Source: CAXTTV01 sp964247295
GTDB taxonomy: Bacteria; Chloroflexota; Ktedonobacteria; Ktedonobacterales; Ktedonobacteraceae
Assembly (NCBI GenBank): GCA_964247295.1
Contig: CAXTTV010000079.1
Coordinates: 1-20,141 of the forward strand
Direction: 5' to 3'
DNA: 20,141 bases
Shown: positions 6,901-13,988 of the stretch, one piece after another
Layout of the letters: every line of letters starts with the position of its first letter
Numbering within the stretch: position 1 is the first letter of the stretch
Made by a program: the position numbers and the translations under genes
Notes under the pieces: model-generated
Databases searched by the model: none
What the model was told of the DNA's origin: nothing
Seen by the model: only the letters and a program-made list of their open reading frames with translations

Positions 6901-7554
6901 CTACCCTTTTACGCTCTGTACTAGGCGGAGAAAGTAGTGATGAAAACGTAAATCTCTGTGATTCTGGTTTAAAGAAACCTCTGGATGGAAAGCAGTACCC
7001 ATCAGGTGTCCTTCTCGAACGGCAACGATCGTACCATCTTCAAGCGTTGCCAGAACCTCCACCTCGGGACCAGCCTCCTCGATCGAGGGGCCGCGAATAA
7101 AGAAAGCATGGAAGGGTTCTTCGCCTAATGCGGGTACCGACAGATCTGTTTCAAAACTCTCCCGCTGACTACCGAACGCATTGCGACGAACTTTGATGTG
7201 CATCGAGGCCAGTAAAGGCTGACCCGCGAGCGCGTTATCCGTCTCCTGAGCCAACAAAATCAATCCCGCACAGGTTCCCCATACAGGAAATCCATCGCGA
7301 ATCTTTTGAAGCAGAACATTGTGCAGGCCATAGGTGATCATGAGTTTTCCAATTGTTGTACTCTCACCACCTGGTAGTATTATACCATCTAAATTCACAA
7401 GCTGCTGAGGGAGACGCACCGCGCATCCCTCAACCCCTATAGCGGCCAGCACCTGTAAGTGAGCTTCAAAATCTCCCTGTAAAGCTAATACGCCGATGCG
7501 TAGCCCAGGGTTGTAATCTTTAAGCGTCCCTGAAGGGAAAAACGTTTCAGTCAT
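6901..7554 (-). CDS. pdxT: Pyridoxal 5'-phosphate synthase glutaminase subunit
   Basis: Class I glutamine amidotransferase that releases ammonia from glutamine and channels it to PdxS for PLP synthesis by the DXP-independent route. Length is 217 residues. LALQGDFEAH is the family's first strand, and LPGGESTT is the oxyanion region. Cys95 in WGTCAGLIL is the nucleophile, and His190 and Glu192 in FHPEVS complete the triad. The N-terminus has about 18 extra residues before the usual start of PdxT. The ATG at 7552-7554 lies 25 nt after the pdxS stop, with a modest ribosome site. It is therefore the second gene of a pdxS-pdxT operon. Confidence 0.97.
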   Translation of the reverse strand: MTETFFPSGTLKDYNPGLRIGVLALQGDFEAHLQVLAAIGVEGCAVRLPQQLVNLDGIILPGGESTTIGKLMITYGLHNVLLQKIRDGFPVWGTCAGLILLAQETDNALAGQPLLASMHIKVRRNAFGSQRESFETDLSVPALGEEPFHAFFIRGPSIEEAGPEVEVLATLEDGTIVAVREGHLMGTAFHPEVSLNQNHRDLRFHHYFLRLVQSVKG

Positions 7555-7579
7555 TGACTATCCAACTTTATGTAGGAAA

Positions 7580-8467
7580 TTACCAGCCGCGCCGCGCCAT
7601 CAAAGCTTCTTCAGGCAACGCGGTAACGTTCAGGCCAACCATTGGCTCACCCAGATTGCGCGAGACCTCAGCAATAATCGCGGCATCTTCAAAGTGGGTT
7701 GTGGCTTTCACAATCGCTTTTGCCCGCGCGAGCGGATCACCCGACTTAAAGATGCCCGAACCTACAAAGACGCCCTCGGCACCCAGCCGCATCATGAGAG
7801 CCGCATCCGCTGGAGTCGCAATACCACCAGCCGAGAAATTTACTACTGGCAGCTTACCAGTTCGCGCGACCTCGACGACCAGTTCGTAGGGAGCACCGAG
7901 ATTTTTGGCCTCGGTCATCAATTCCTCTTCGGGAAGATTCTGCAAACGCCGCACACCACCCATGATGGTACGCATGTGGCGGACCGCCTCAACTACATTC
8001 CCAGTTCCAGCCTCACCCTTTGTGCGGATCATCGCGGCCCCCTCACCGATACGTCGCAGGGCCTCACCCAGATCGCGCGCACCACAGACGAAGGGAATAC
8101 TATACTGGTGCTTGTTCACATGAAACTGCTCATCTGCTGGTGTCAGAACCTCGGACTCATCCACACAGTCCACACCGATCGACTGAAGGATCTCCGCCTC
8201 TACAAAGTGGCCGATCCGACACTTCGCCATCACAGGGATCGTCACAGCCGCTTTGATTTGAATGATTAGCTCGGGATCACTCATGCGGGCAACACCACCC
8301 GTCGCGCGAATATCCGCTGGCACACGCTCCAAGGCCATCACAGCCGAGGCACCCGCTTCCTCCGCGATCCGCGCCTGATCCGCATTCACGACATCACAGA
8401 TCACACCGCCCTTTAACATCTCAGGGAAACTGCGTTTCACCTGGACCGAACCTGTAATTTTGTCCAT
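7580..8467 (-). CDS. pdxS: Pyridoxal 5'-phosphate synthase lyase subunit
   Basis: The PdxS (PLP synthase) TIM barrel condenses ribose 5-phosphate, glyceraldehyde 3-phosphate and ammonia from PdxT to PLP. At 295 residues it has the family's normal length. Key residues are visible: Asp25 in CDVVNADQA, the Schiff-base Lys82 in VMAKCRIGHF, and the second catalytic Lys150 in MIRTKGEAGTG. FSAGGIATPADAALMM with VFVGSGIFKS is the phosphate-binding end of the barrel. The start ATG 8465-8467 has a near-perfect AAGGAGG ribosome site. It is first in the operon; no PdxR regulator gene is adjacent. The product may supply PLP to enzymes such as the threonine ammonia-lyase in this window. Confidence 0.98.
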   Translation of the reverse strand: MDKITGSVQVKRSFPEMLKGGVICDVVNADQARIAEEAGASAVMALERVPADIRATGGVARMSDPELIIQIKAAVTIPVMAKCRIGHFVEAEILQSIGVDCVDESEVLTPADEQFHVNKHQYSIPFVCGARDLGEALRRIGEGAAMIRTKGEAGTGNVVEAVRHMRTIMGGVRRLQNLPEEELMTEAKNLGAPYELVVEVARTGKLPVVNFSAGGIATPADAALMMRLGAEGVFVGSGIFKSGDPLARAKAIVKATTHFEDAAIIAEVSRNLGEPMVGLNVTALPEEALMARRGW

Positions 8468-8821
8468 AATTGCTGGCCTCCTTAAAAAGAAAAACTATAC
8501 ATAACGTCTTAGTATGATTCTAGCACGCTGTCCTACAGGTCGCTAGAGCCAATCATACACAGGGAGGCCAGCCATAATAGCCCAAAAGACTATACGTTGT
8601 AAAGGAACATTGTGCGCCATGTTCAAGAACAGCGCTCCTACCGGTTCCCCAACCAGGGGATTTTCGACCCACCATCCCAATTTCCCAGCAGAGTCGCACG
8701 CGACTCCCCCTACAAGACCCTGAACAGAACATCTATCTGTTATACTTCTATTCTTTTGAGGCAAGAAAAAGCGGAAGTGGATGAAGGAGAGGCGGAAAAA
8801 TTGGCGGGCACATTGGCTGGT
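8468..8821. other. Non-coding stretch between pdxS and the MazF gene
   Basis: About 354 bases without a credible gene. Open frames on both strands lack ribosome sites and family motifs. It must hold the pdxS promoter, but I see no strong -35/-10 pair (candidate TATAGT near 8490 has no good partner). A 7-bp palindrome pair with a 2-nt centre (GAGTCGC..GCGACTC) lies at 8691-8706. Its long open but unrecognisable frames make an intergenic repeat or gene relic possible. Confidence 0.4.
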
Positions 8822-9301
8822 TTAATAAGGGGTATTTTGGGAAAAAGTTGCGTTCGGCGAGAGCAGATCGAGACTTAGCTTAAGGGCAGTATCAACCTCA
8901 CGTAGTTCCTCCTGAGTAATGAAGCCACGACGGCGGATCAAGCGGTACTTCTCAATCGTCATGATCTGCTCACATTTCACATCGGTACTGTAGGTCAGGC
9001 CATTCTCATTAGTGGGATTAATCCGCACATGCAGAGGAAGCTCACGCTCGGTCCGCGTCATAGAAGCAACCACGGTTAGAGGATAAGCAGCAGAGGCATT
9101 GCCCCGATCGTTCTGAATAATAAGAGCAGGGCGGGTTCCCTGCTGCTCTGCGCCCCGGCCCGGAGACCAGTTGACATCCCAGATCTCACCCCGGCGCGGA
9201 CTGGGCATAGAAGAGTGAGGATCGTGCTGTTTTTTGGATTGTGGATCTAGATGTCTGGAATGTTGATTGCTGGGCGAAGATTGCTTCGCCTCATTACTCA
9301 T
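8822..9301 (-). CDS. MazF/PemK-family toxin (endoribonuclease)
   Basis: A 159-residue protein with a polar, His/Ser-rich extension of ~35 residues before the MazF core. The core begins PRRGEIWDVNWSPGRGAEQQ, continues RPALIIQND as in MazF/PemK, and has VVASMTRT, which carries the conserved Ser/Thr/Arg cluster near the RNase active site. It ends with the STDVKCEQIMTIEKYRL strand and a C-terminal helix. Family members cleave mRNA at short motifs unless bound by an antitoxin. The ATG overlaps the TGA of the upstream gene by 4 bp (ATGA), an antitoxin-toxin order and coupling. The N-terminal extension is unusual; an internal start nearer the core (Met32) is possible but less favoured by the ATGA overlap. 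Confidence 0.87.
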   Translation of the reverse strand: MSNEAKQSSPSNQHSRHLDPQSKKQHDPHSSMPSPRRGEIWDVNWSPGRGAEQQGTRPALIIQNDRGNASAAYPLTVVASMTRTERELPLHVRINPTNENGLTYSTDVKCEQIMTIEKYRLIRRRGFITQEELREVDTALKLSLDLLSPNATFSQNTPY

Positions 9302-9630
9302 GCAACAATACCTTCAAGTCCTGCATCAAATAAAAAGCGGGCATCCTCAAGAGTTTCAGGCAGAGAACCCAAATAATTATAGGCTTCATCGAGCGAGCTC
9401 TGTAAAGTGATAAGAGCGTCTTCACGCTTCTGAATAATCGCGGCTTTGAGTTCTTGAAAATTATCGCGTTTCATGAGTTCGACCATAGCTTCCATGATAT
9501 CCCCTAAAGAAGAGCCTAATTCATCCGCAAGAGCACCAAGATCAAGTTCCGCATCTTGAGGAACCGGTAGCTGGATCGATTGACGCGCGAAGCTCTCAAG
9601 ACGATGCAAGTTCGGCTGGACCATCGCCAT
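9298..9630 (-). CDS. Candidate antitoxin partner of the MazF-like toxin, unrecognised family
   Basis: A 110-residue protein from ATG 9628-9630, chosen because AGGAGG sits 6 nt upstream; a longer frame to 9669 has no such site. It appears soluble, acidic and mostly helical (ELDLGALADELGSSLGDIME, then LDEAYNYLGSLPETLEDA). I do not see the SpoVT/AbrB swapped-hairpin signature of MazE or an RHH motif. Its stop overlaps the MazF start by 4 bp, it shares the MazF promoter, and it is first in the pair, as antitoxins usually are. Antitoxin function is inferred from context only. Heptad-like spacing in the second half suggests a helical hairpin or coiled coil that could clasp the toxin. Confidence 0.65.
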   Translation of the reverse strand: MAMVQPNLHRLESFARQSIQLPVPQDAELDLGALADELGSSLGDIMEAMVELMKRDNFQELKAAIIQKREDALITLQSSLDEAYNYLGSLPETLEDARFLFDAGLEGIVA

Positions 9631-9679
9631 GAATTTCCTCCTGCATGTTACCGTGAGGCTTTTTCTCAATCTACCTCTA

Positions 9680-9708
9680 ATTTTAATGAGGGCCTATGGA
9701 AAAGTCAA
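9680..9708 (-). promoter_or_regulatory. Sigma70-type promoter of the antitoxin-toxin pair
   Basis: On the minus strand TTGACT (9703-9708) and TAAAAT (9680-9685) are separated by exactly 17 bp. Each box has one or two mismatches to consensus. Transcription would start near 9673 and give a leader of about 43 nt before ATG 9630. Confidence 0.65.
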
Positions 9709-9819
9709 TAAAAAACGGATACAAAAAGGACTATTGCGTCAACATCCCGCGATTTCTCAGTACTTATATTGTGTTATGCAAAGTATTTGCGACTGAATAG
9801 CTATGGGATGGGAACAGTT

Positions 9820-11031
9820 TTAATGGTCTTTCTCGAAAAAGGCGGTCCGAAAGTCCGCACTTACAAGTTCGGCTGGAAAATCAGAGACCCAGGAGCGGAT
9901 ACGTTGGAGGTCGACGGGCTCCATTTTTTTCTCACTTAGATACAGCAGGCGGAGGTCCGCGCCTTCCAGATGAGCGCCATGCAGGCAAGCCCCGGCCAGA
10001 TGGGTTCCCCGCAGATCAGCTTCCTCCAAATGAGCTTTGGTCAGGTCAACACCTTCTAAGTGGGCTTTACCCAGGTTACACTGTTCCAGGTGGGCGTGAG
10101 TCAGGTCTGCCCCTTCCAGGTGCGCATCGACCAATGTCGCATGCGTCAGAGTGGCCTGAGCGAGCCTGGCCCCCTCCAGATGCACATCAATCATCCCGAC
10201 ATCTGAGAGCACTGTGGAATAGAGCGTTGCAGCCTCCAGATGGGCATCATAGAGATCGGCCATATCCAGATGGGCAAAGGAAAGGTCAGCTCTTTCAAAA
10301 TGGGTATTGCTCAGGTCCGCGAACTCCATATGGGTGTGACTGAGATCACACTGACGTAGATCGGCTCGGGAAAGATATCCACCACGCATAAAGGCATGAC
10401 TGAGATCGGCTGCCTCCAGGTCAGCTTCTATCAGATTGATCTCGGCCATATACGCATGACTAAGATTAACCTGACGTAACTGGGCGGCTGCCATCTCCGT
10501 CTTCTCTAGATTAGCCCGATAGAAATTTGCCTGTTCAAAATACGCGCCGCACAGTTCAGCTCCCTCCAGGCAACTCTCACTTAGATTGGCACCCTCGATA
10601 TGTAATTTCGCCATTTCGCGCTGCTTGACCGTGAGATCCTGCCAATCGCTCCAGCGCAGGCCACCACGCAAACGAGCCAGAGGTAAGCCAGAAAGGTCCA
10701 CCTCCCGAAGGTTTGCTCCCCGCAGATCCAATCCCTCACGGTCACGTTGCTCCTCGTCGCTCCAGTCAACAGGACCCAGTCCGTCCTCCAGGTTTGCCAG
10801 AAGCCACTCAATATCAGCGCGCTGAAGGCACTGATCGCGAAAAGGATACTGACCTCGCAAAAGATCTGGGGAAACGGAAAGGCAGCTCGTTAGAAAAGCG
10901 CGCCGCTCTTCAGAGATCTCTGGTTCTGTTCGCCAGGACTGTTCGGTCATCTGCCAGTAAGCCAGCCAGGCCGCGCGATCTTCATTCGAGGGACGCTGAG
11001 AACCACCATGTTGATCATGAGTGTGCCACAT
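9820..11031 (-). CDS. Pentapeptide-repeat protein
   Basis: 403 residues. Residues ~1-100 are a non-repeat region rich in Trp and charged residues. From ~100 to ~370 the chain is a near-continuous series of A(D/N)LxxAxLE-type pentapeptides (LDLRGANLREVDLSG near the start, AHLEGADL late), predicted to form a right-handed quadrilateral beta-helix. A short 30-residue cap follows. A marked variant is His in place of the usual residue (AHLE, THMEF), giving a ladder of His along one face. Such helices are often protein-interaction scaffolds, and the Qnr/MfpA types mimic DNA on gyrase, but nothing here proves a target. It lies 27 nt after the hydrolase stop, so is probably cotranscribed. GGGAG precedes the ATG by about 10 nt. 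Confidence 0.9.
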   Translation of the reverse strand: MWHTHDQHGGSQRPSNEDRAAWLAYWQMTEQSWRTEPEISEERRAFLTSCLSVSPDLLRGQYPFRDQCLQRADIEWLLANLEDGLGPVDWSDEEQRDREGLDLRGANLREVDLSGLPLARLRGGLRWSDWQDLTVKQREMAKLHIEGANLSESCLEGAELCGAYFEQANFYRANLEKTEMAAAQLRQVNLSHAYMAEINLIEADLEAADLSHAFMRGGYLSRADLRQCDLSHTHMEFADLSNTHFERADLSFAHLDMADLYDAHLEAATLYSTVLSDVGMIDVHLEGARLAQATLTHATLVDAHLEGADLTHAHLEQCNLGKAHLEGVDLTKAHLEEADLRGTHLAGACLHGAHLEGADLRLLYLSEKKMEPVDLQRIRSWVSDFPAELVSADFRTAFFEKDH

Positions 11032-11058
11032 ACAAAATACTCTCCCGCCCGGACAGCG

Positions 11059-11877
11059 CTACGGCAGCCGCTTTAAGAACGTATCGACCAATCTATTAAA
11101 TTGCTGTGGACGCTCCATATTCACAAAGTGGCCTGTGCCGCGCAACGTCACCAGTTGCACATCCACAACTCCAGCCTCAAGCAGTTCAGCCATCGCCCCT
11201 ACCTCTAGCTTGTCTTGATCGCCAACAATCACCAACATCGGAACATGTACCTCATCAAAGCGCTCGATCGCACGGGGTGAGAGGTGGCGTTCACGCGCGG
11301 GATTCAGATAATCTTGAAAATCGTGATCGTCGAGCATTTGGCGGAAATGCTGATAAACCACAGGTCGATCCCTCGGTTGAGGAAAAGCGGGTTCAATCAG
11401 CCAGAACTGAAGCAATTCCTGCTGATCGCCATTGGTAATCACCCGAGCCAGCTCCTCATCTCGCATCTCCTGTTCAGGAGAGATGTTATCGTAACCACCA
11501 ATAAAAGGGGCTGCCAGGACCAGACTCGTCACCGTACCAGGGTTATCCAACGTGAAATCCAGCGCGACCCTGGCTCCCAGAGCCAGACCGACAAGCGCGA
11601 CTTTATCTATCTCTAAATACTCTAACAATTCACTAAGATCGTCCGCGTGCGAGAACGTTCTGGAGACTGGCATCGCCGTCCGACCATGACCACGGAGATC
11701 ATAACGGATCACCTGGTAATGCTCTGCCAGCGCCCAGAACTGCTCATCCCACATCCGTAAATCCAGCAGACCAGCATGGATCATCACCAGCGGAGAGCCC
11801 TGACCCAGCGTCTCATAGTAGATATCTGTTCCATTGATATAAACAGATCCCCTCTCGGGCTGGCCTCGTTCAACCAT
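11059..11877 (-). CDS. Alpha/beta-hydrolase-fold protein lacking the nucleophilic Ser
   Basis: 272-residue alpha/beta hydrolase. YYETLGQGSPLVMIHAG gives the first strands and the HAG oxyanion turn, and VIRYDLRGHGRT is the usual strand-4 block. The nucleophile elbow is G97-L-A99-L-G101, where the family has G-x-S-x-G; the codon at 11581-11583 is GCT, one base from TCT (Ser). The acid (Asp220/Asp222 in VIVGDQDKLE) and His250 (GTGHFVNME) are present. Without the Ser it may be a pseudoenzyme or a recently inactivated enzyme; a cofactor-independent lyase or dioxygenase role is another option in this fold. A ribosome site AGGA lies about 8 nt before ATG 11875-11877. It is followed closely by the pentapeptide-repeat gene. 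Confidence 0.88.
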   Translation of the reverse strand: MVERGQPERGSVYINGTDIYYETLGQGSPLVMIHAGLLDLRMWDEQFWALAEHYQVIRYDLRGHGRTAMPVSRTFSHADDLSELLEYLEIDKVALVGLALGARVALDFTLDNPGTVTSLVLAAPFIGGYDNISPEQEMRDEELARVITNGDQQELLQFWLIEPAFPQPRDRPVVYQHFRQMLDDHDFQDYLNPARERHLSPRAIERFDEVHVPMLVIVGDQDKLEVGAMAELLEAGVVDVQLVTLRGTGHFVNMERPQQFNRLVDTFLKRLP

Positions 11878-11987
11878 CGCTTCCTGTCCTTTATCCAGTC
11901 GTTTCTACTCCCTTACTACCTTACCACATGTATATTCTAGACGGCAAAACAAAAATCTTCTCTTTTAAACAAGATACTTTGAGAGGA

Positions 11988-12923
11988 TCAGGAGATAGCG
12001 ACTATCCCGTCACGCCAGAGTTGAACGGCGCGTTCCACGGAGTTGATATACTCGTCTTCATTGTTATTGTCCGCGCTGGGGGCATAGCGGGGAATAATTT
12101 GACTGACCGTTGCCAGTTGCCACTGATCCATGTATTGATTGCGGATCAACCTGTACCAGTCCTCAAAACCTGCCTCCCAGGTGTCATAGCTCCGATACCC
12201 CTGGTAGGAAGTATACCCTTCTGTAGCCCGAATATTCCCAAGCGAATGCGTGACGCGAGCTACGCCCCGTGTGCCGAAAGAGCTTTCGTGCATAAAGAAA
12301 GCTAGCGCATAGGATGGATCAATCTGATACTTTACCCCAAAATCATAAAGGGCCTGGCCCTTGCCAGTAGCTGGAGAATTGTAATAGTCCAGTACCTTAT
12401 CAATAAATTCAGAGGTAATCGTGGGCGCGCTAGCAAGATTGCGAGTGACGATAGCCCCCGTCTGCATACCCGTCTTTTTCGTCGGCACGACAGTATAGGG
12501 ATGTGTAATCTTATACGCGATCTCTATTTTATTCTCGTCAAGCTTTATATATTTAGCTCCTATCTCTATACTTGTTCCCGCGACATGTATTTTCAGGGGC
12601 AAAATGCTTTTGCTACTGGCACCCCAGACAAAACACATCATACACAGCAGAGCACATACCATCGCATAGAGCAGACAGCCAAAAGCGCTGTGGCGGCGTC
12701 TAGGCCTCGCAGACTGGGAGGGAAAGGAGGTCATCACCGGAACGCTCGTGGGCTCCAGATACACAATACGCGTTGGAAGATTAAAGGGAGGCTGCATTTG
12801 ATTCTGTATCACAGACTCCGCGAAAATAGAAGATTTTTTACTGTCCGGTGGTTCTGATGGAACTACCATCTGGTTATATACAGCAGGCTCGGAAGAAGCC
12901 TTTTTTTTTCTACGTAACAGCAT
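11988..12923 (-). CDS. Membrane-anchored lysozyme/glucosaminidase-like protein, paralog A
   Basis: 311 residues. A basic cytoplasmic N-terminus of ~78 residues (with KKK and RPRRR) precedes one transmembrane helix (~80-102), a variable extracytoplasmic linker (~103-165), and a C-terminal glucosaminidase/lysozyme-like domain. ALAFFMHESSFG carries the predicted catalytic Glu213, and SLGNIRATEG, TWEAGFEDWYRLIRN and IIPRYAPSADNNN follow as in bacterial glucosaminidase-type hydrolases. Topology suggests the domain acts on peptidoglycan or another wall glycan outside the membrane. The paralog at 13137-13853 shares the domain closely but has a shorter linker. GAGGA precedes ATG 12921-12923 by ~9 nt. 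A run of nine A residues encodes the KKK near the start. Confidence 0.82.
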   Translation of the reverse strand: MLLRRKKKASSEPAVYNQMVVPSEPPDSKKSSIFAESVIQNQMQPPFNLPTRIVYLEPTSVPVMTSFPSQSARPRRRHSAFGCLLYAMVCALLCMMCFVWGASSKSILPLKIHVAGTSIEIGAKYIKLDENKIEIAYKITHPYTVVPTKKTGMQTGAIVTRNLASAPTITSEFIDKVLDYYNSPATGKGQALYDFGVKYQIDPSYALAFFMHESSFGTRGVARVTHSLGNIRATEGYTSYQGYRSYDTWEAGFEDWYRLIRNQYMDQWQLATVSQIIPRYAPSADNNNEDEYINSVERAVQLWRDGIVAIS

Positions 12924-12937
12924 GTTTTTTATCCTCT

Positions 12938-12977
12938 ACAACAGCGGATCAACTATATCTTGTCTCATCGCTGTTGT
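12938..12977 (-). promoter_or_regulatory. Inverted repeat in the leader of paralog A
   Basis: ACAACAGCG (12938-12946) and its complement (12969-12977) are separated by 22 nt. The arm nearest the gene adjoins the ribosome site of the 11988-12923 gene. It could be an operator or an RNA stem that gates translation; function is a guess. Confidence 0.3.
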
Positions 12978-13136
12978 TGAAAGTTTTGATTATATCATTT
13001 ATGTTACGTATAAGTATTTAGATCTGTTGCTATATACACCAAAAAGTCTCAGATTCTATCTAAAGTCCCAATATTTCATTAAAAGCGTTCTCCACAAAAA
13101 ACCTGCTTCTTCTAAATAGTAATAGGGTTTGGTTAC

Positions 13137-13853
13137 TCAGGAGACGGTTACAACCCCATGACGCCAGGTATCAACTGCATGCTCCACAAAATTTATATAG
13201 GCCGTCTCATCATTATTATCATAATTAGGAGCATAGCGAGGAATAATCTGATCTACAGTCGCGAGTTGCCATTGATCCAGGTACAGATTGCGGATCAACT
13301 TATACCAATCCTCGAATCCGGCTTCCCACGTCTTATATTTGCGATAGCCTTGATAATCATCATAGCCTTCCGTTGTCCGAATATTGCCGAGCGAATGGGT
13401 CACGCGTGCCACTCCAAGCTTTCCAAAGGAGCTTTCGTGCATAAAGAAAGCCAGGGCATAGGTAGGATCAATATGATATTTCACACCCAGATCATACATA
13501 GCCTTGCCTTTACCGGCAGCCGGTGAGTCATAATGATCCAGCACTTTATTAATAAAATCAGCATCAATTGTGGGAGAGCCCTCAAGATTATATGGGCCGG
13601 TACTCCCAATCTCTATATTCGCGGGAAGCGATTTCCCGTTATTAATCACCCAGGCCAGAAACATCCCGCAGAGCACAATACAGACCGCGAAGTAGAGGAA
13701 ACCAGAGCCAACAATCAAGTATGGTGTGATACGGCGGCGGCGTCTCCTGGCCCGGTACGGGATAGAAGTCAGAGGACGAACGCGCGCTGGTTCGGGACGA
13801 AGAATACGCGTAGGACGCTCATACAAAGTCCGCGTCTTACGAGCTTGTGGCAT
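13137..13853 (-). CDS. Membrane-anchored lysozyme/glucosaminidase-like protein, paralog B
   Basis: 238 residues: an Arg-rich cytoplasmic N-terminus (~1-43), one transmembrane helix (~46-70), a short linker, and a C-terminal domain from ~95 nearly matching that of the 11988-12923 protein. The predicted catalytic Glu140 lies in ALAFFMHESSFG, with RVTHSLGNIRTTEGY and QIIPRYAPNYDNND following. Both genes face left and are separated by 213 AT-rich bases, so they arose by tandem duplication but probably have separate promoters. AAAGGA lies about 8 nt before ATG 13851-13853. Cell-wall hydrolysis outside the membrane is inferred from fold and topology; the substrate is unproven. Confidence 0.82.
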   Translation of the reverse strand: MPQARKTRTLYERPTRILRPEPARVRPLTSIPYRARRRRRRITPYLIVGSGFLYFAVCIVLCGMFLAWVINNGKSLPANIEIGSTGPYNLEGSPTIDADFINKVLDHYDSPAAGKGKAMYDLGVKYHIDPTYALAFFMHESSFGKLGVARVTHSLGNIRTTEGYDDYQGYRKYKTWEAGFEDWYKLIRNLYLDQWQLATVDQIIPRYAPNYDNNDETAYINFVEHAVDTWRHGVVTVS

Positions 13854-13988
13854 GCGTCAAATCCTTTCCACAAAAGTCGAAATTTCCTTGTTATTTCGCT
13901 TTTTCAACGTCATCTTTCTTTATATATCATTTGTTAATACGGGTTAGACCCTACTTATGTTACTGATCATAGCTAAAAAAGAGGACTT

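Noticed and set aside
8468..8560. PLP riboswitch or PdxR operator before pdxS
   Set aside because: No convincing conserved structure or direct repeats were seen, and no PdxR-type gene is adjacent.
9820..11031. Repetitive DNA opposite the pentapeptide gene as a CRISPR-like array
   Set aside because: The periodic similarity comes from coding pentapeptide repeats; there are no constant repeats with unique spacers.
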